Origin: an uncultured Lachnospiraceae bacterium | GTDB taxonomy: Bacteria > Bacillota > Clostridia > Lachnospirales > Lachnospiraceae | DNA: 23,349 bases | Reading direction: 5' to 3' | NCBI GenBank assembly: GCA_947628025.1 | Contig: CANQYH010000011.1 | Location: 1 to 23,349, forward strand | Part shown: piece by piece, positions 8,077 to 14,752 of the stretch | Layout: every line of letters begins with the position of its first letter | Numbering within the stretch: the first letter of the stretch is position 1 | Translations under genes and position numbers: made by a program | The notes under the pieces: generated by a model | What the model was told of the DNA's origin: nothing | Database searches by the model: none | Seen by the model: only the letters and a program-made list of their open reading frames with translations

Positions 8077-9918
8077 TCACAAGGCCACGATGCGGTCGGC
8101 TTTCGCGATCAGCGCCTCGTCGTGGGAGATGAAGATCACGGTTTCCGGGCAAGTCTCGATGAAGCGCCCGATCCACGCGGAGGTGGCGGCGTCCAGGTTG
8201 TTGTTCGGTTCGTCGAAGAGCAGCAGGCCGCAGCCTTTCAGCAGGGCGCGTGCGATGGAGATGCGCTGCTTTTCTCCGCCTGACAGGGAATGGTCCTGGA
8301 ACGATAATTTCCGTTCCGCCAGATAGCGGATGCCCAGGCGGTCCATGGTCGCATAAACGTCGTCCCGGCTGGCGGAGAGGCGGCCCATCTGTACGTTTTC
8401 GGCCACGTCGCCCTCGAAAAGCCAGGGGTCCTGCTGAACCAGGGCGAAGCAGTCGCGCCAGGCTTCGGGATTTAATTCTTTCAGTTCTTTGCCGGTGATT
8501 CGGACGCTGCCGTCATAGCTGCGGTACAAGCCGCAGAGGATCCGGAGCAGGGTCGATTTTCCGCTGCCGTTCGGGCCGGTGACGGCGATTTTTTCTCCTT
8601 TTTTCACAGAGAACGACAGGCCGTTCAGGACTGGCTGGCCGTCGTATCGGAACGAAAGGTTGTCGATCCGAAGCAGATCCTGGGACGGGACCGGGGAGCG
8701 GGCTTCCGCCGGGGAGTAGTTTTCCGTTGGGGAGCAGGCTTTCGTCGGGGAGCAGGTTTTCGTTTGGGAGTAGGTTTTCGCCGAAGAGCAGGCTTCCATC
8801 GGGGAGCAGGCCTCCGTCTGTGTGCAGGCTTCTGCCGGATCATGCTTTCCCGCGTCAGGAGCGTTCGGTTTGCCGGATCGGTCTCTTTCCGCGCCCGCGG
8901 ATGGCTCTGCGAAGAACGTTTCCGCCGGTATCGTTTCTCCGGACAGATCTTCTGCACCCTCGTAGAGGAACCGCACCCGGCGGACATCGTCGCGGAATAC
9001 GGGAATGGTGCGGATAATGCTCCCGGACATCTCCATCAGCTGATTATATGCGGCAAAATACCCCACCATCGCGGCCACGTTTCCGGCTGTGATGCTGCCG
9101 CGGCTGACCATCAGAGCGCCGGTGAACAGGATCAGAAGGATGCAAAAGGTATTAAGCCAGGAGAGAATGTTGTCCGCAACGGTATTGTAGCGGCTGCTTT
9201 TGCGTACTACATTTTCATAATGCGTCCGGTAGAGGCGGTCCAGGCGCGCGAGCATGGCGTTCTTCAGGCCGTACAGGATCACGGTGTGCGGCTGGACGGT
9301 GATCTCCGTTTCGTAAGAGCGGAGCGTGGTGCGATATTCTTTTTCCTGAAGCTTGAAGCGGGCCTGCGCTTTTCGGACCAGCACGGGGACCGTGAGCTTG
9401 AGGGCGGAAATAGCCAGGACGATCACCGTAAAGAGGGCGCTGATCCGTAGGGAGCTGTAAAGCAGGTAGACCAGCGTAATGGTCGTCTGAATGATTCCGT
9501 CGAGGATAATTTCCCAGTCGCACCGCAGCTCGATCGGGTCGTTCTCGATTCGGGCGTTGGCTTCTCCCGCGTCGATGCTCATGGCGGACGCATAGGTTTT
9601 GTCCAGGAAGCGCCGCAGGATTTGCCGGTCGTGGCGCAGAGAGCAGACCGTCATTGTAATATCGCCGCAAACGTAGGAGAGCAGCGGTTCGACGAATATA
9701 TTTGCCAGCACACAGAGGAGAAGCGTCCGGAAATCGGCCAGACCGCTCTGCAGGTCCAGACGAAAGACCGCGTCGGCGAAGCGGCCGAGCGTGCCCGCCG
9801 TATATACGGTGATGAGGGAGCTGATCAGGGACCCTGACGTGTAAAAGAGCAAAGCGGGGAACACGAACCTGCGGCAGTCCCTCAGAATCTGTTTTTCTAT
9901 TTTGTCCGGCTTATGCAA
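8077..9918 (-). CDS. ABC exporter subunit (membrane domain fused to ATPase) with repeat-rich linker
   Basis: The start is TTG at 9918, with AAGGAG nine bases upstream; it overlaps the stop of the preceding gene by 8 bp (9911-9918), suggesting translational coupling. Of 613 residues, about 1-320 hold six hydrophobic segments of an exporter membrane domain. The C-terminal ATPase domain has Walker A GPNGSGKST (residues 448-456), Q-loop ALVQQDPWLF, signature LSGGEKQR, Walker B LLLFDEPNNNLD and ISHDE. Between them is a Ser/Thr/Pro/Cys-rich linker containing eight 6-residue repeats (consensus EACSPT; about residues 361-409). Without the linker the length is ordinary for such half-transporters. Its partner is the upstream gene, with which it should form a heterodimer. 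Substrate unknown; both catalytic sites appear intact. Confidence 0.9.
   Translation of the reverse strand: MHKPDKIEKQILRDCRRFVFPALLFYTSGSLISSLITVYTAGTLGRFADAVFRLDLQSGLADFRTLLLCVLANIFVEPLLSYVCGDITMTVCSLRHDRQILRRFLDKTYASAMSIDAGEANARIENDPIELRCDWEIILDGIIQTTITLVYLLYSSLRISALFTVIVLAISALKLTVPVLVRKAQARFKLQEKEYRTTLRSYETEITVQPHTVILYGLKNAMLARLDRLYRTHYENVVRKSSRYNTVADNILSWLNTFCILLILFTGALMVSRGSITAGNVAAMVGYFAAYNQLMEMSGSIIRTIPVFRDDVRRVRFLYEGAEDLSGETIPAETFFAEPSAGAERDRSGKPNAPDAGKHDPAEACTQTEACSPMEACSSAKTYSQTKTCSPTKACSPTENYSPAEARSPVPSQDLLRIDNLSFRYDGQPVLNGLSFSVKKGEKIAVTGPNGSGKSTLLRILCGLYRSYDGSVRITGKELKELNPEAWRDCFALVQQDPWLFEGDVAENVQMGRLSASRDDVYATMDRLGIRYLAERKLSFQDHSLSGGEKQRISIARALLKGCGLLLFDEPNNNLDAATSAWIGRFIETCPETVIFISHDEALIAKADRIVAL
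8693..8836. repeat. Eight tandem 18-bp coding repeats in the ABC linker
   Basis: Eight consecutive 18-bp units are visible on the plus strand with consensus GGGGAGCAGGCTTCCGTC, for example at 8729-8746, 8747-8764 and 8801-8818. Each encodes six residues, so copy-number change keeps the frame of the ABC gene. Divergence between units is mostly at third positions and at the TTCC/TTTTC segment. Confidence 0.88.
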
Positions 9919-11953
9919 GGCGTATCTCTCCTTTCTCGATCCGATATGTACTGTCGCTTACGGCGTCAAAAATGGGGTCATGGGAAATGATAAACGTCGG
10001 TTTGACACGCTTCTGAAGCGCATGTACCAGCACGGTCTTGCTGTGTTCGTCCAGGGAATTGGTCGGCTCGTCCAAAAGCAGCAGCAATGGGTCGAGGGCC
10101 AGCGCCAGCGCCAGAAAGACCTTTTTGCGCTCTCCGCCGGACAGTTCGCGGATCTTCGTGCCGTCAAGCTGCGTCTGGTCCAATTCGAGATCCGCGGCGA
10201 TGGCCTGGACGCGCGGCAGGTCGAGACCGGCTATCATGCCGTATAATTCCTGGGGTGTGAATTCAAATTCGGCGTCCTCCTGGGGCAGGTAGAAGACCCT
10301 GCGTGGGAAATCTTTTTCCGAAAACCGGCTTGGGTCCGTCCCAGCTGTGAGGATTTGCGGGCGGCCGGAAGGGGAGGGGGCTGGTTTGGCTGAGGGATTT
10401 TCCTGGGCCGAAGCAGCTGTTTCGCACTCGTCGATGTCCTGCGTCTGCTCCGCTGGCCTCGCTGTTTGCCTGTTTGTGGGATGTGTCTTAGCCGAAGCAG
10501 CTGTTTCGCACTCGTCGGTGTCCTGTGCCGGCTCCGCTGGCCTCGCTGTTCGCTCGTCTGTGGGATGCGTCTGAGCCGAAGCAGCTGCTTTGCGCTCGCC
10601 CGTGTCCTGTGCCAGCTCCGCTGGCCTCGCTGCTGGCCCGTCTGTGGGATGCGTTTGAACCGTGGAAATTGCCTTGCGCCCGTCCGTGCGCTGTGCCTGC
10701 TCTGCCGGACTCGCCGCCCGCCCGTCCGCGCCCGGTTCTTGTCCCGCATCCCCTGCTTCCCGCTCAGCCGGAATCAACCCAACGATCAATTTGAAAAGCG
10801 TCGATTTCCCGGCGCCGTTATCGCCTTTGATGAGGCAGATCCCGCGGGCGGGGAAATGGACCGTCATATCGCGGAAGATCTCTCGGCCGTCGAACGAGAC
10901 GGTGACGCCGGAGAGGGAAACGGACGGGACTTCCGGCTGCGGCTCCAGGGAGGATCGGGCCGGTTCTGCCGGAATCTCTTCCGCGGTATCCTCTTTTTCC
11001 TCCGTGCCGTACCATTCCGCCAGGCGCTTCTCCGCCTGACGGACGATGGCAAAGCGGGTGATCGAAGAAAAAGCCGTATTTACCGCGGCAAAGAAACTGC
11101 CCGACAGGGCGATGGCCTTGACGCCGGTATCGAGCGTGATAGCGCCGTACAGCGCCAGCAGGCCGGCCATGGCGTAAGTGCCGTATTTCAGTATGGCGGA
11201 CAGGAAATTGTCGAGATAGTTTTCCGTCTGTCCGGCCAGGATCGACCGGTTGACGGTGCGTACATATTCTTTGTGGATGCGGGCCAGCTTTTCCATGTAC
11301 CAGCTTTTCAGTTTATACAATTTCAGCACAGTGAAGCCGTGGTGGGCTTCTATGATAAAATTGGTGCAGATGGCTTCGATCTTCCTCATATCCGTGTAGT
11401 TCTGCTCGAGGAATTTCTTTACAATGAGCGGCGGGACGATCTGAAGCAGCGCGAATACGGTCAGCAGCACCGCCATAGGCAGACTTAGCCTTGCGATGAA
11501 GATAAAATAGGCGGTGATGCTTGCGAGACTGGCGCCCAATCCCGGCAGGTCCGAAACGAATTTACCGGTGGCGGCGTTAAAATCGTCATTCAGCCGTTCC
11601 TTGGACTGGCCGCTGTCGGAGGAATAGAGGGCGGACAGCGGATTGGAGAGAAATTGGCCGTACAGTTCCATTTTGCAGCGGTGGAGCGCCTGGGATTTCG
11701 CCCGTTCCAGCCAGATCCGGCAGACGCTTTCGCACAGTTTGAAGCAGATCAGCAGGACGGCCAGCCGCAGCCCGGCGGTAAGCACCCGTTCCGTCTGCCC
11801 CCCAGTCGCGGCGTTCACAATCTCGGACATCCCGTTCGCGGTGAGCAGATTGACCGGAATATTTGCGAGCTGGAGCAGCCAGACAACGGCGGCTATGTAT
11901 TTTAAATGACGTTCAAAGGCCCTGAAACGGGGACCTGTGTGTTGTGATCTCAT
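9911..11953 (-). CDS. ABC exporter subunit (membrane domain fused to ATPase) with repeats inside the ATPase domain
   Basis: The ATG at 11953 has GGGAGGAC upstream at a normal distance. The 680-residue protein has six hydrophobic segments in about residues 15-310. Its ATPase domain has Walker A GDNGAGKST (residues 377-385), Q-loop FYLPQEDAEF, signature LSGGERKK (starting at residue 604), Walker B LLLLLDEPTNSLD and ISHDP. Walker A and the signature are about 220 residues apart instead of the usual 100. The excess is an Ala/Pro/Thr/Gln-rich insert placed after GLIPAE and before ILTAGTDPSRFSEKDF, that is, in the loop following the Walker A helix. It contains four 28-residue repeats. It forms an operon and presumably a heterodimer with the downstream subunit. 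Substrate unknown. All nucleotide-binding motifs are retained, so the insert may be tolerated as a surface loop. Confidence 0.9.
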   Translation of the reverse strand: MRSQHTGPRFRAFERHLKYIAAVVWLLQLANIPVNLLTANGMSEIVNAATGGQTERVLTAGLRLAVLLICFKLCESVCRIWLERAKSQALHRCKMELYGQFLSNPLSALYSSDSGQSKERLNDDFNAATGKFVSDLPGLGASLASITAYFIFIARLSLPMAVLLTVFALLQIVPPLIVKKFLEQNYTDMRKIEAICTNFIIEAHHGFTVLKLYKLKSWYMEKLARIHKEYVRTVNRSILAGQTENYLDNFLSAILKYGTYAMAGLLALYGAITLDTGVKAIALSGSFFAAVNTAFSSITRFAIVRQAEKRLAEWYGTEEKEDTAEEIPAEPARSSLEPQPEVPSVSLSGVTVSFDGREIFRDMTVHFPARGICLIKGDNGAGKSTLFKLIVGLIPAEREAGDAGQEPGADGRAASPAEQAQRTDGRKAISTVQTHPTDGPAARPAELAQDTGERKAAASAQTHPTDERTARPAEPAQDTDECETAASAKTHPTNRQTARPAEQTQDIDECETAASAQENPSAKPAPSPSGRPQILTAGTDPSRFSEKDFPRRVFYLPQEDAEFEFTPQELYGMIAGLDLPRVQAIAADLELDQTQLDGTKIRELSGGERKKVFLALALALDPLLLLLDEPTNSLDEHSKTVLVHALQKRVKPTFIISHDPIFDAVSDSTYRIEKGEIRLA
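10408..10743. repeat. Four tandem 84-bp coding repeats within the ABC ATPase domain
   Basis: Units begin at 10408, 10492, 10576 and 10660 (plus strand, each starting CCG), giving an exact 84-bp period. The first three begin CCGAAGCAGCTG and are very similar; the fourth is more diverged. Each encodes 28 residues with a core such as ARPAELAQDTGERKAAASAQ. The period is a multiple of three, so copy-number changes keep the reading frame. Confidence 0.9.
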
Positions 11954-12075
11954 AATGTGTCCTCCCTGAAAGCGGATTGCGCGGCGTAGCGGTCCATGCG
12001 GATCATGCGCGGAATTTGCGGATATCCGGCGGCATATTTATCATAAAAGATACGCAGCGGGGAGGCAAGCGGGAG

Positions 12076-12091
12076 TTTATTTTAAAATAAA
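12076..12091. repeat. Perfect 16-bp AT palindrome upstream of the ABC operon
   Basis: TTTATTTTAAAATAAA is perfectly self-complementary (8+8, no spacer). It lies about 120 bp before the ATG of the first ABC gene, in the probable leader or promoter-proximal region. It could be a protein-binding site; no family can be assigned. Confidence 0.4.
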
Positions 12092-12128
12092 GTCCCTTTC
12101 CTACTACAATATATTTATGGTTGATATA

Positions 12129-12145
12129 CCTAACAGCCAGTTAGG
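12129..12145. promoter_or_regulatory. Dyad operator candidate for the ABC exporter operon
   Basis: CCTAAC-AGCCA-GTTAGG is a 6-bp inverted repeat with a 5-bp centre, flanked by ATAT(A) and ATAT so the symmetry extends almost to 27 bp. Dyads of the CTAAC/GTTAG type are typical binding sites of TetR- and MarR-family repressors, which often control drug exporters. No such regulator gene is in the window, so the assignment is inference. Confidence 0.45.
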
Positions 12146-12148
12146 ATA

Positions 12149-12322
12149 TTACCCATCTTGTTGCTTAAGCTGTATAATGATGGGGCAATCGGTATAGCGG
12201 TTCCTTTCTTGGGCCGTTTTAAGAAGAGTGATAATATTTGCAGCTGCCGTGGCATAATCACGACTATTTTCACACGCCCTGAAATGTGGGTTTCCTGCAT
12301 AAAAGCCGTATCATAATGAATC
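12149..12322 (-). pseudogene. C-terminal relic of an unidentified gene
   Basis: Read leftward, an open frame from about 12310 to a TAA at 12149 encodes AGNPHFRACENSRDYATAAA, then NIITLLKTAQERNRYTDCP and IIIQLKQQDG, which has the composition of a real protein end. Just upstream another frame reads HYDTAF; restoring one T to a TTTT run joins them as YDTAFYAGNPHF. No start or N-terminal part is present, and the CD3324 gene terminator lies immediately beyond. I do not recognise the family; it may be left from a mobile element. The remaining bases between 11954 and 12076 show only the ribosome site of the ABC gene. Confidence 0.35.
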
Positions 12323-12347
12323 CGGGCGCAGTCCTTTTCTCAGATAG

Positions 12348-12382
12348 AAAACCCGCCGGGCCAGAACGCCGCAGCGGGTTTT
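12348..12382 (-). terminator. Terminator of the CD3324-family gene
   Basis: AAAACCCGC (12348-12356) and GCGGGTTTT (12374-12382) form a 9-bp stem with a 17-nt loop. In the leftward direction it ends in TTTT and starts two bases after the stop codon of the CD3324-family gene. Confidence 0.75.
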
Positions 12383-12384
12383 GA

Positions 12385-12642
12385 TTATTTTGAAATAATT
12401 TTTCGGATCGTGCATTCGGACAGACCGAACCGTTCGGCCAGCTCTTCTATGGAAACGTTTTCCGCGTAAGCGTCCCGGATTCGGCGGTTGCGCTGGGCGT
12501 AGTAATCTTTCGCGCCGCTCTTGCAGCCCCATCCGGTCTTCTCGTCCGCTTTGGGAATATAGAGAAGTCCCCCCTGAAAATAATTCTGAAGGCTCCGAAG
12601 CACTTCTTCGGGCAATACGACTGCCGCATTCTGATATTTCAT
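12385..12642 (-). CDS. CD3324-family small HTH protein (Mor-like regulator)
   Basis: The ATG at 12642 is preceded by AAGGAGGACGGG. The 85-residue protein shows the family pattern: an N-terminal MKYQNAAVVLPEEVLRSLQN segment, a YFQGGLLYIPK beta element, the WG..SGAKDYYAQRN block, and a C-terminal helix-turn-helix (IEELAERFGLSECTIRKIIS). It resembles the Mor transcription activator fold, and CD3324-like proteins are widespread in Clostridia, but their targets are unknown to me. It probably binds DNA. It sits alone between a structured leader and its own terminator. A dyad overlapping its ribosome site suggests autogenous or structural control. Confidence 0.8.
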   Translation of the reverse strand: MKYQNAAVVLPEEVLRSLQNYFQGGLLYIPKADEKTGWGCKSGAKDYYAQRNRRIRDAYAENVSIEELAERFGLSECTIRKIISK

Positions 12643-12651
12643 CCCGTCCTC

Positions 12652-12686
12652 CTTAATGATTGAATCGAAACAGCTTCATCATTAAG
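12652..12686 (-). promoter_or_regulatory. Hairpin/dyad overlapping the CD3324 ribosome-binding site
   Basis: CTTAATGAT (12652-12660) and ATCATTAAG (12678-12686) form a perfect 9-bp inverted repeat, extended by GAA/TTC after one bulged base. In the mRNA the 3' arm runs into AAGGAGG, so folding would hide part of the Shine-Dalgarno. It could equally be a DNA operator for the encoded HTH protein. Confidence 0.55.
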
Positions 12687-12696
12687 AGCAGAATCA

Positions 12697-12743
12697 GCAG
12701 TGCATATAAAATTAATTACCCATGCAAAATCTTATATGCCTGC
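12697..12743 (-). promoter_or_regulatory. Leader hairpin between the 15-codon ORF and the CD3324 gene
   Basis: GCAG-T-GCATATAA (12697-12709) pairs with TTATATGC-CTGC (12732-12743), a 12-bp stem with one bulged T and a 22-nt loop. It begins directly after the stop of the small ORF. It lacks a U-tract, so it is not an obvious terminator. Confidence 0.4.
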
Positions 12744-12791
12744 TTATTCTGCATGGTCGGCCGACTCAAACACCCCGTTTATTCTGCGCAT
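12744..12791 (-). CDS. 15-codon ORF with strong ribosome site in the CD3324 leader
   Basis: AAAGGAG lies four to five bases before an ATG that opens MRRINGVFESADHAE and a stop. It lies in the leader of the CD3324 gene downstream of a consensus promoter. It may be a leader peptide, or the cut-off start of a lost gene, because the peptide reads like the beginning of a longer protein. No function is proposed. Confidence 0.35.
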   Translation of the reverse strand: MRRINGVFESADHAE

Positions 12792-12879
12792 GGTTCTCCT
12801 TTCCTGCCGCGTTCGCCGCCGCAATTGATGTCTATTAGTGCAAAAAGTTATCATAGACGCTTCCGCATCTGATATGGGA

Positions 12880-12908
12880 ATTATATTAAAAATGGGGGAC
12901 CTTGTCAA
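12880..12908 (-). promoter_or_regulatory. Consensus promoter of the CD3324 unit
   Basis: Read leftward, TTGACA (12908-12903), a 17-bp spacer and TATAAT (12885-12880) match the sigma-A consensus in all twelve positions. The transcript would start near 12873 and carry a leader of about 230 nt before the CD3324 gene, including the 15-codon ORF and two hairpins. Confidence 0.8.
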
Positions 12909-13035
12909 TGGGATGGTGGTCACGTTTGGTTTCGAGAAGAAACGTTCTTGCTGTCAGCCACCGGCCGGTCATGTATATTCGTACATTTCACGCAGATATC
13001 TGTCCATTCAGGAGCTGGATTTCTTTACATTTGGG

Positions 13036-13044
13036 TGCTATAAT
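13036..13044 (+). promoter_or_regulatory. Extended -10 promoter of the Fic gene
   Basis: TG-C-TATAAT at 13036-13044 is an extended -10 element; no good -35 box is seen at the usual spacing (TGGATT at 13016). It lies about 40 bp before the ATG, which is preceded by AGGAGGG at 13074-13080. Confidence 0.55.
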
Positions 13045-13085
13045 GTTAAATATCCATCGAGGATCGTTGAAAGAGGAGGGTTCTG

Positions 13086-14228
13086 ATGCCAGACGAGAGG
13101 AAACGCCATATAGAAGATAAATATACAGATCCTTTTGCTGAATATTTTATATCCGGGGAACCGGACAAGGCGGAAAAAGCCTACGCGTGGCAGACGGCGA
13201 TCGGCCTGCAGGACGTGGATAAGCTGCAGCCCTCGGCGTATCTCCTGAATACGGCCAGGGATAACATTGAGGGCGGCATCAGTATGGAGGAAGCCCGGCT
13301 GCGCATTGAACGTTATTATGAGGAAAATAGGCGCAATCAGCCGGAGCGCACGGAGGAGGCGGACAAAGTTTCTGTCAGAATCGCGGAGCTTCTTTCTGAA
13401 AACGCGTTTGTATTTTCCCCGGTTCAGTATATCTCTATTCATAAGAGATTGTTTCAGGGAATTTATTCGCACGCCGGAAAGATACGCGATTACAATATTT
13501 CCAAGAAAGAATGGGTGCTTGACGGCGCGTCTGTGATGTACGGAGGCGCGGCGGAGCTGCGCGAAACTTTGGAATATGACTTCCGAACGGAGCGGGAATT
13601 TAGTTATGTGGATTTGTCGATGAGCGAGATCATTACGCATTTGGCCCGTTTCGTATCGCGTCTGTGGCAGATTCATATTTTCGGGGAGGGCAATATTCGC
13701 ACAACGGCCGTGTTTTTTATCAAATATATTCGCTCGCTTGGGTTTCACGCAACGAACGACGTGTTTGCGAAAAACGCCTGGTATTTTCGCAATGCGCTTG
13801 TGAGAGCAAATTATTCGGATCTTAGCGCGGGGATCCATGAGGATCTGTCGTTTCTCGAGAAGTTCCTCCGGACTCTGCTCATGGGAGAATCCCACGAGCT
13901 TAAAAACAGATATCTTCATATCGCGTGGAAAGATCCGGCTGATTTCAACGAAAAACAACCTATTGAACAGCTCATTGAACAGCCTATTCGAAAAAACAGC
14001 CGGTTGGAGATCCTTGAAAATCAGGCGATATCATGGAAAACAAAAGCAAATATAAAAAGGCTGTATGAGGCGTTCGGCAGCGAAAAAATTTTTGGACGCG
14101 GAGATGTTACAGAAATATTGGGGATCACCGAGCGGCCCGCGACAACTCTGCTGAGCAGGATGTATGAGATGAAGCTCACGGAGCGCATCACAGGGGCCGG
14201 CAAGGGGAAGTACCGTTTTATCGCTTAG
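13086..14228 (+). CDS. Fic-family protein (AMPylase type) with N-terminal inhibitory-like helix and C-terminal winged helix
   Basis: 380 residues, start fixed by AGGAGGG. Residues about 50-75 (TARDNIEGGISMEEA) resemble the VbhA-like helix that obstructs ATP binding in Fic enzymes, but the usual S/T of (S/T)xxxE(G/N) is R58, with E62 and G63 kept. The Fic core follows, with the active motif H197-I-F-G-E-G-N-I-R205 instead of HPFxxGNGRxxR. The catalytic His, acidic residue, Asn and first Arg are present; the second Gly is Ile and the second Arg is Ala. The C-terminus (about residues 305-380) is a winged-helix-like segment (FGRGDVTEILGITERPATTL). Fic proteins usually transfer AMP to target proteins; target unknown. 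It is a single gene. The composition is more AT-rich than its neighbours, compatible with transfer. Confidence 0.87.
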   Translation: MPDERKRHIEDKYTDPFAEYFISGEPDKAEKAYAWQTAIGLQDVDKLQPSAYLLNTARDNIEGGISMEEARLRIERYYEENRRNQPERTEEADKVSVRIAELLSENAFVFSPVQYISIHKRLFQGIYSHAGKIRDYNISKKEWVLDGASVMYGGAAELRETLEYDFRTEREFSYVDLSMSEIITHLARFVSRLWQIHIFGEGNIRTTAVFFIKYIRSLGFHATNDVFAKNAWYFRNALVRANYSDLSAGIHEDLSFLEKFLRTLLMGESHELKNRYLHIAWKDPADFNEKQPIEQLIEQPIRKNSRLEILENQAISWKTKANIKRLYEAFGSEKIFGRGDVTEILGITERPATTLLSRMYEMKLTERITGAGKGKYRFIA

Positions 14229-14289
14229 ATTTGGGAAGCTTGCATTTATCTTTAAAGAAATAATCTTACGAAAGAAAAGGATGAGAGCC

Positions 14290-14544
14290 ATGAAACAGGG
14301 ACCGATCGTGGAAACGGACGTTCATGGACTGACTGCGGAGCAGGCGGTTCAGCAGATCGAGGGACTGATCCGGAAAGCGGATTCGGGAACGTACAGGATC
14401 CGGGTGATCCACGGGTATCATCGCGGCAATCAGATTCAGAGGGCCATTTACCGGGAACTGGGCGGCGGACTCAGCCCGAGAGTGCTGCGGATCGTCGGAG
14501 GCGACAATCCGGGCATCACGGAGCTGGTTCTCAGGGAATATTGA
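14290..14544 (+). CDS. Small Smr-domain protein (MutS2 C-terminal type)
   Basis: The ATG at 14290 is chosen over the one at 14281 because AAAGGATG lies at a proper distance upstream only for it. The 84-residue product is a stand-alone Smr domain: DVHGLT (D10-H12, the DxH site), a helix, then IRVIHGYHRG (the HGxG-like loop) and a closing beta strand RIVGGDNPGITELVL. Smr domains have nicking or RNA-cleaving activity in other proteins; for free-standing copies of this size the role is not established. It follows the Fic gene by about 60 bp on the same strand and could share its transcript. A terminator follows. Confidence 0.82.
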   Translation: MKQGPIVETDVHGLTAEQAVQQIEGLIRKADSGTYRIRVIHGYHRGNQIQRAIYRELGGGLSPRVLRIVGGDNPGITELVLREY

Positions 14545-14593
14545 AGCGGGGGCATCCGGTTCATTTTATCACAGGATTCATACAGTTTTTATG

Positions 14594-14633
14594 ACCGGCG
14601 CGTCCGCATGAAACGGCGCGCCGGTTTTCCTTT
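14594..14633 (+). terminator. Terminator after the Smr gene
   Basis: ACCGGCGCG (14594-14602) and CGCGCCGGT (14617-14625) form a perfect 9-bp GC stem, extended inward by CCG/CGG past a bulge, followed by TTTTCCTTT. It ends the Fic-Smr unit. Confidence 0.85.
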
Positions 14634-14752
14634 GTATGAACTGTATGGGGGTGAGGATTTTGGGGGAATCTGCGGTGATTTTGCGTCTGCGTAGTTTCGC
14701 CCCGCCATGCACTACATCCAACTGCCAGAAAATACCATGGTTTTTCAGCGTT

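Noticed and set aside
10408..10743. Regularly spaced repeats resembling a CRISPR array
   Set aside because: The units are directly adjacent with no unique spacers, keep the ABC frame and diverge gradually; there are no cas genes.
10466..11488. A 340-codon open frame on the plus strand with repeats
   Set aside because: It is the antisense shadow of the ABC subunit; its repeats mirror the 84-bp coding array.
13038..13958. A 306-codon minus-strand frame
   Set aside because: It is antisense to the Fic gene, which has a clear ribosome site and domain matches.
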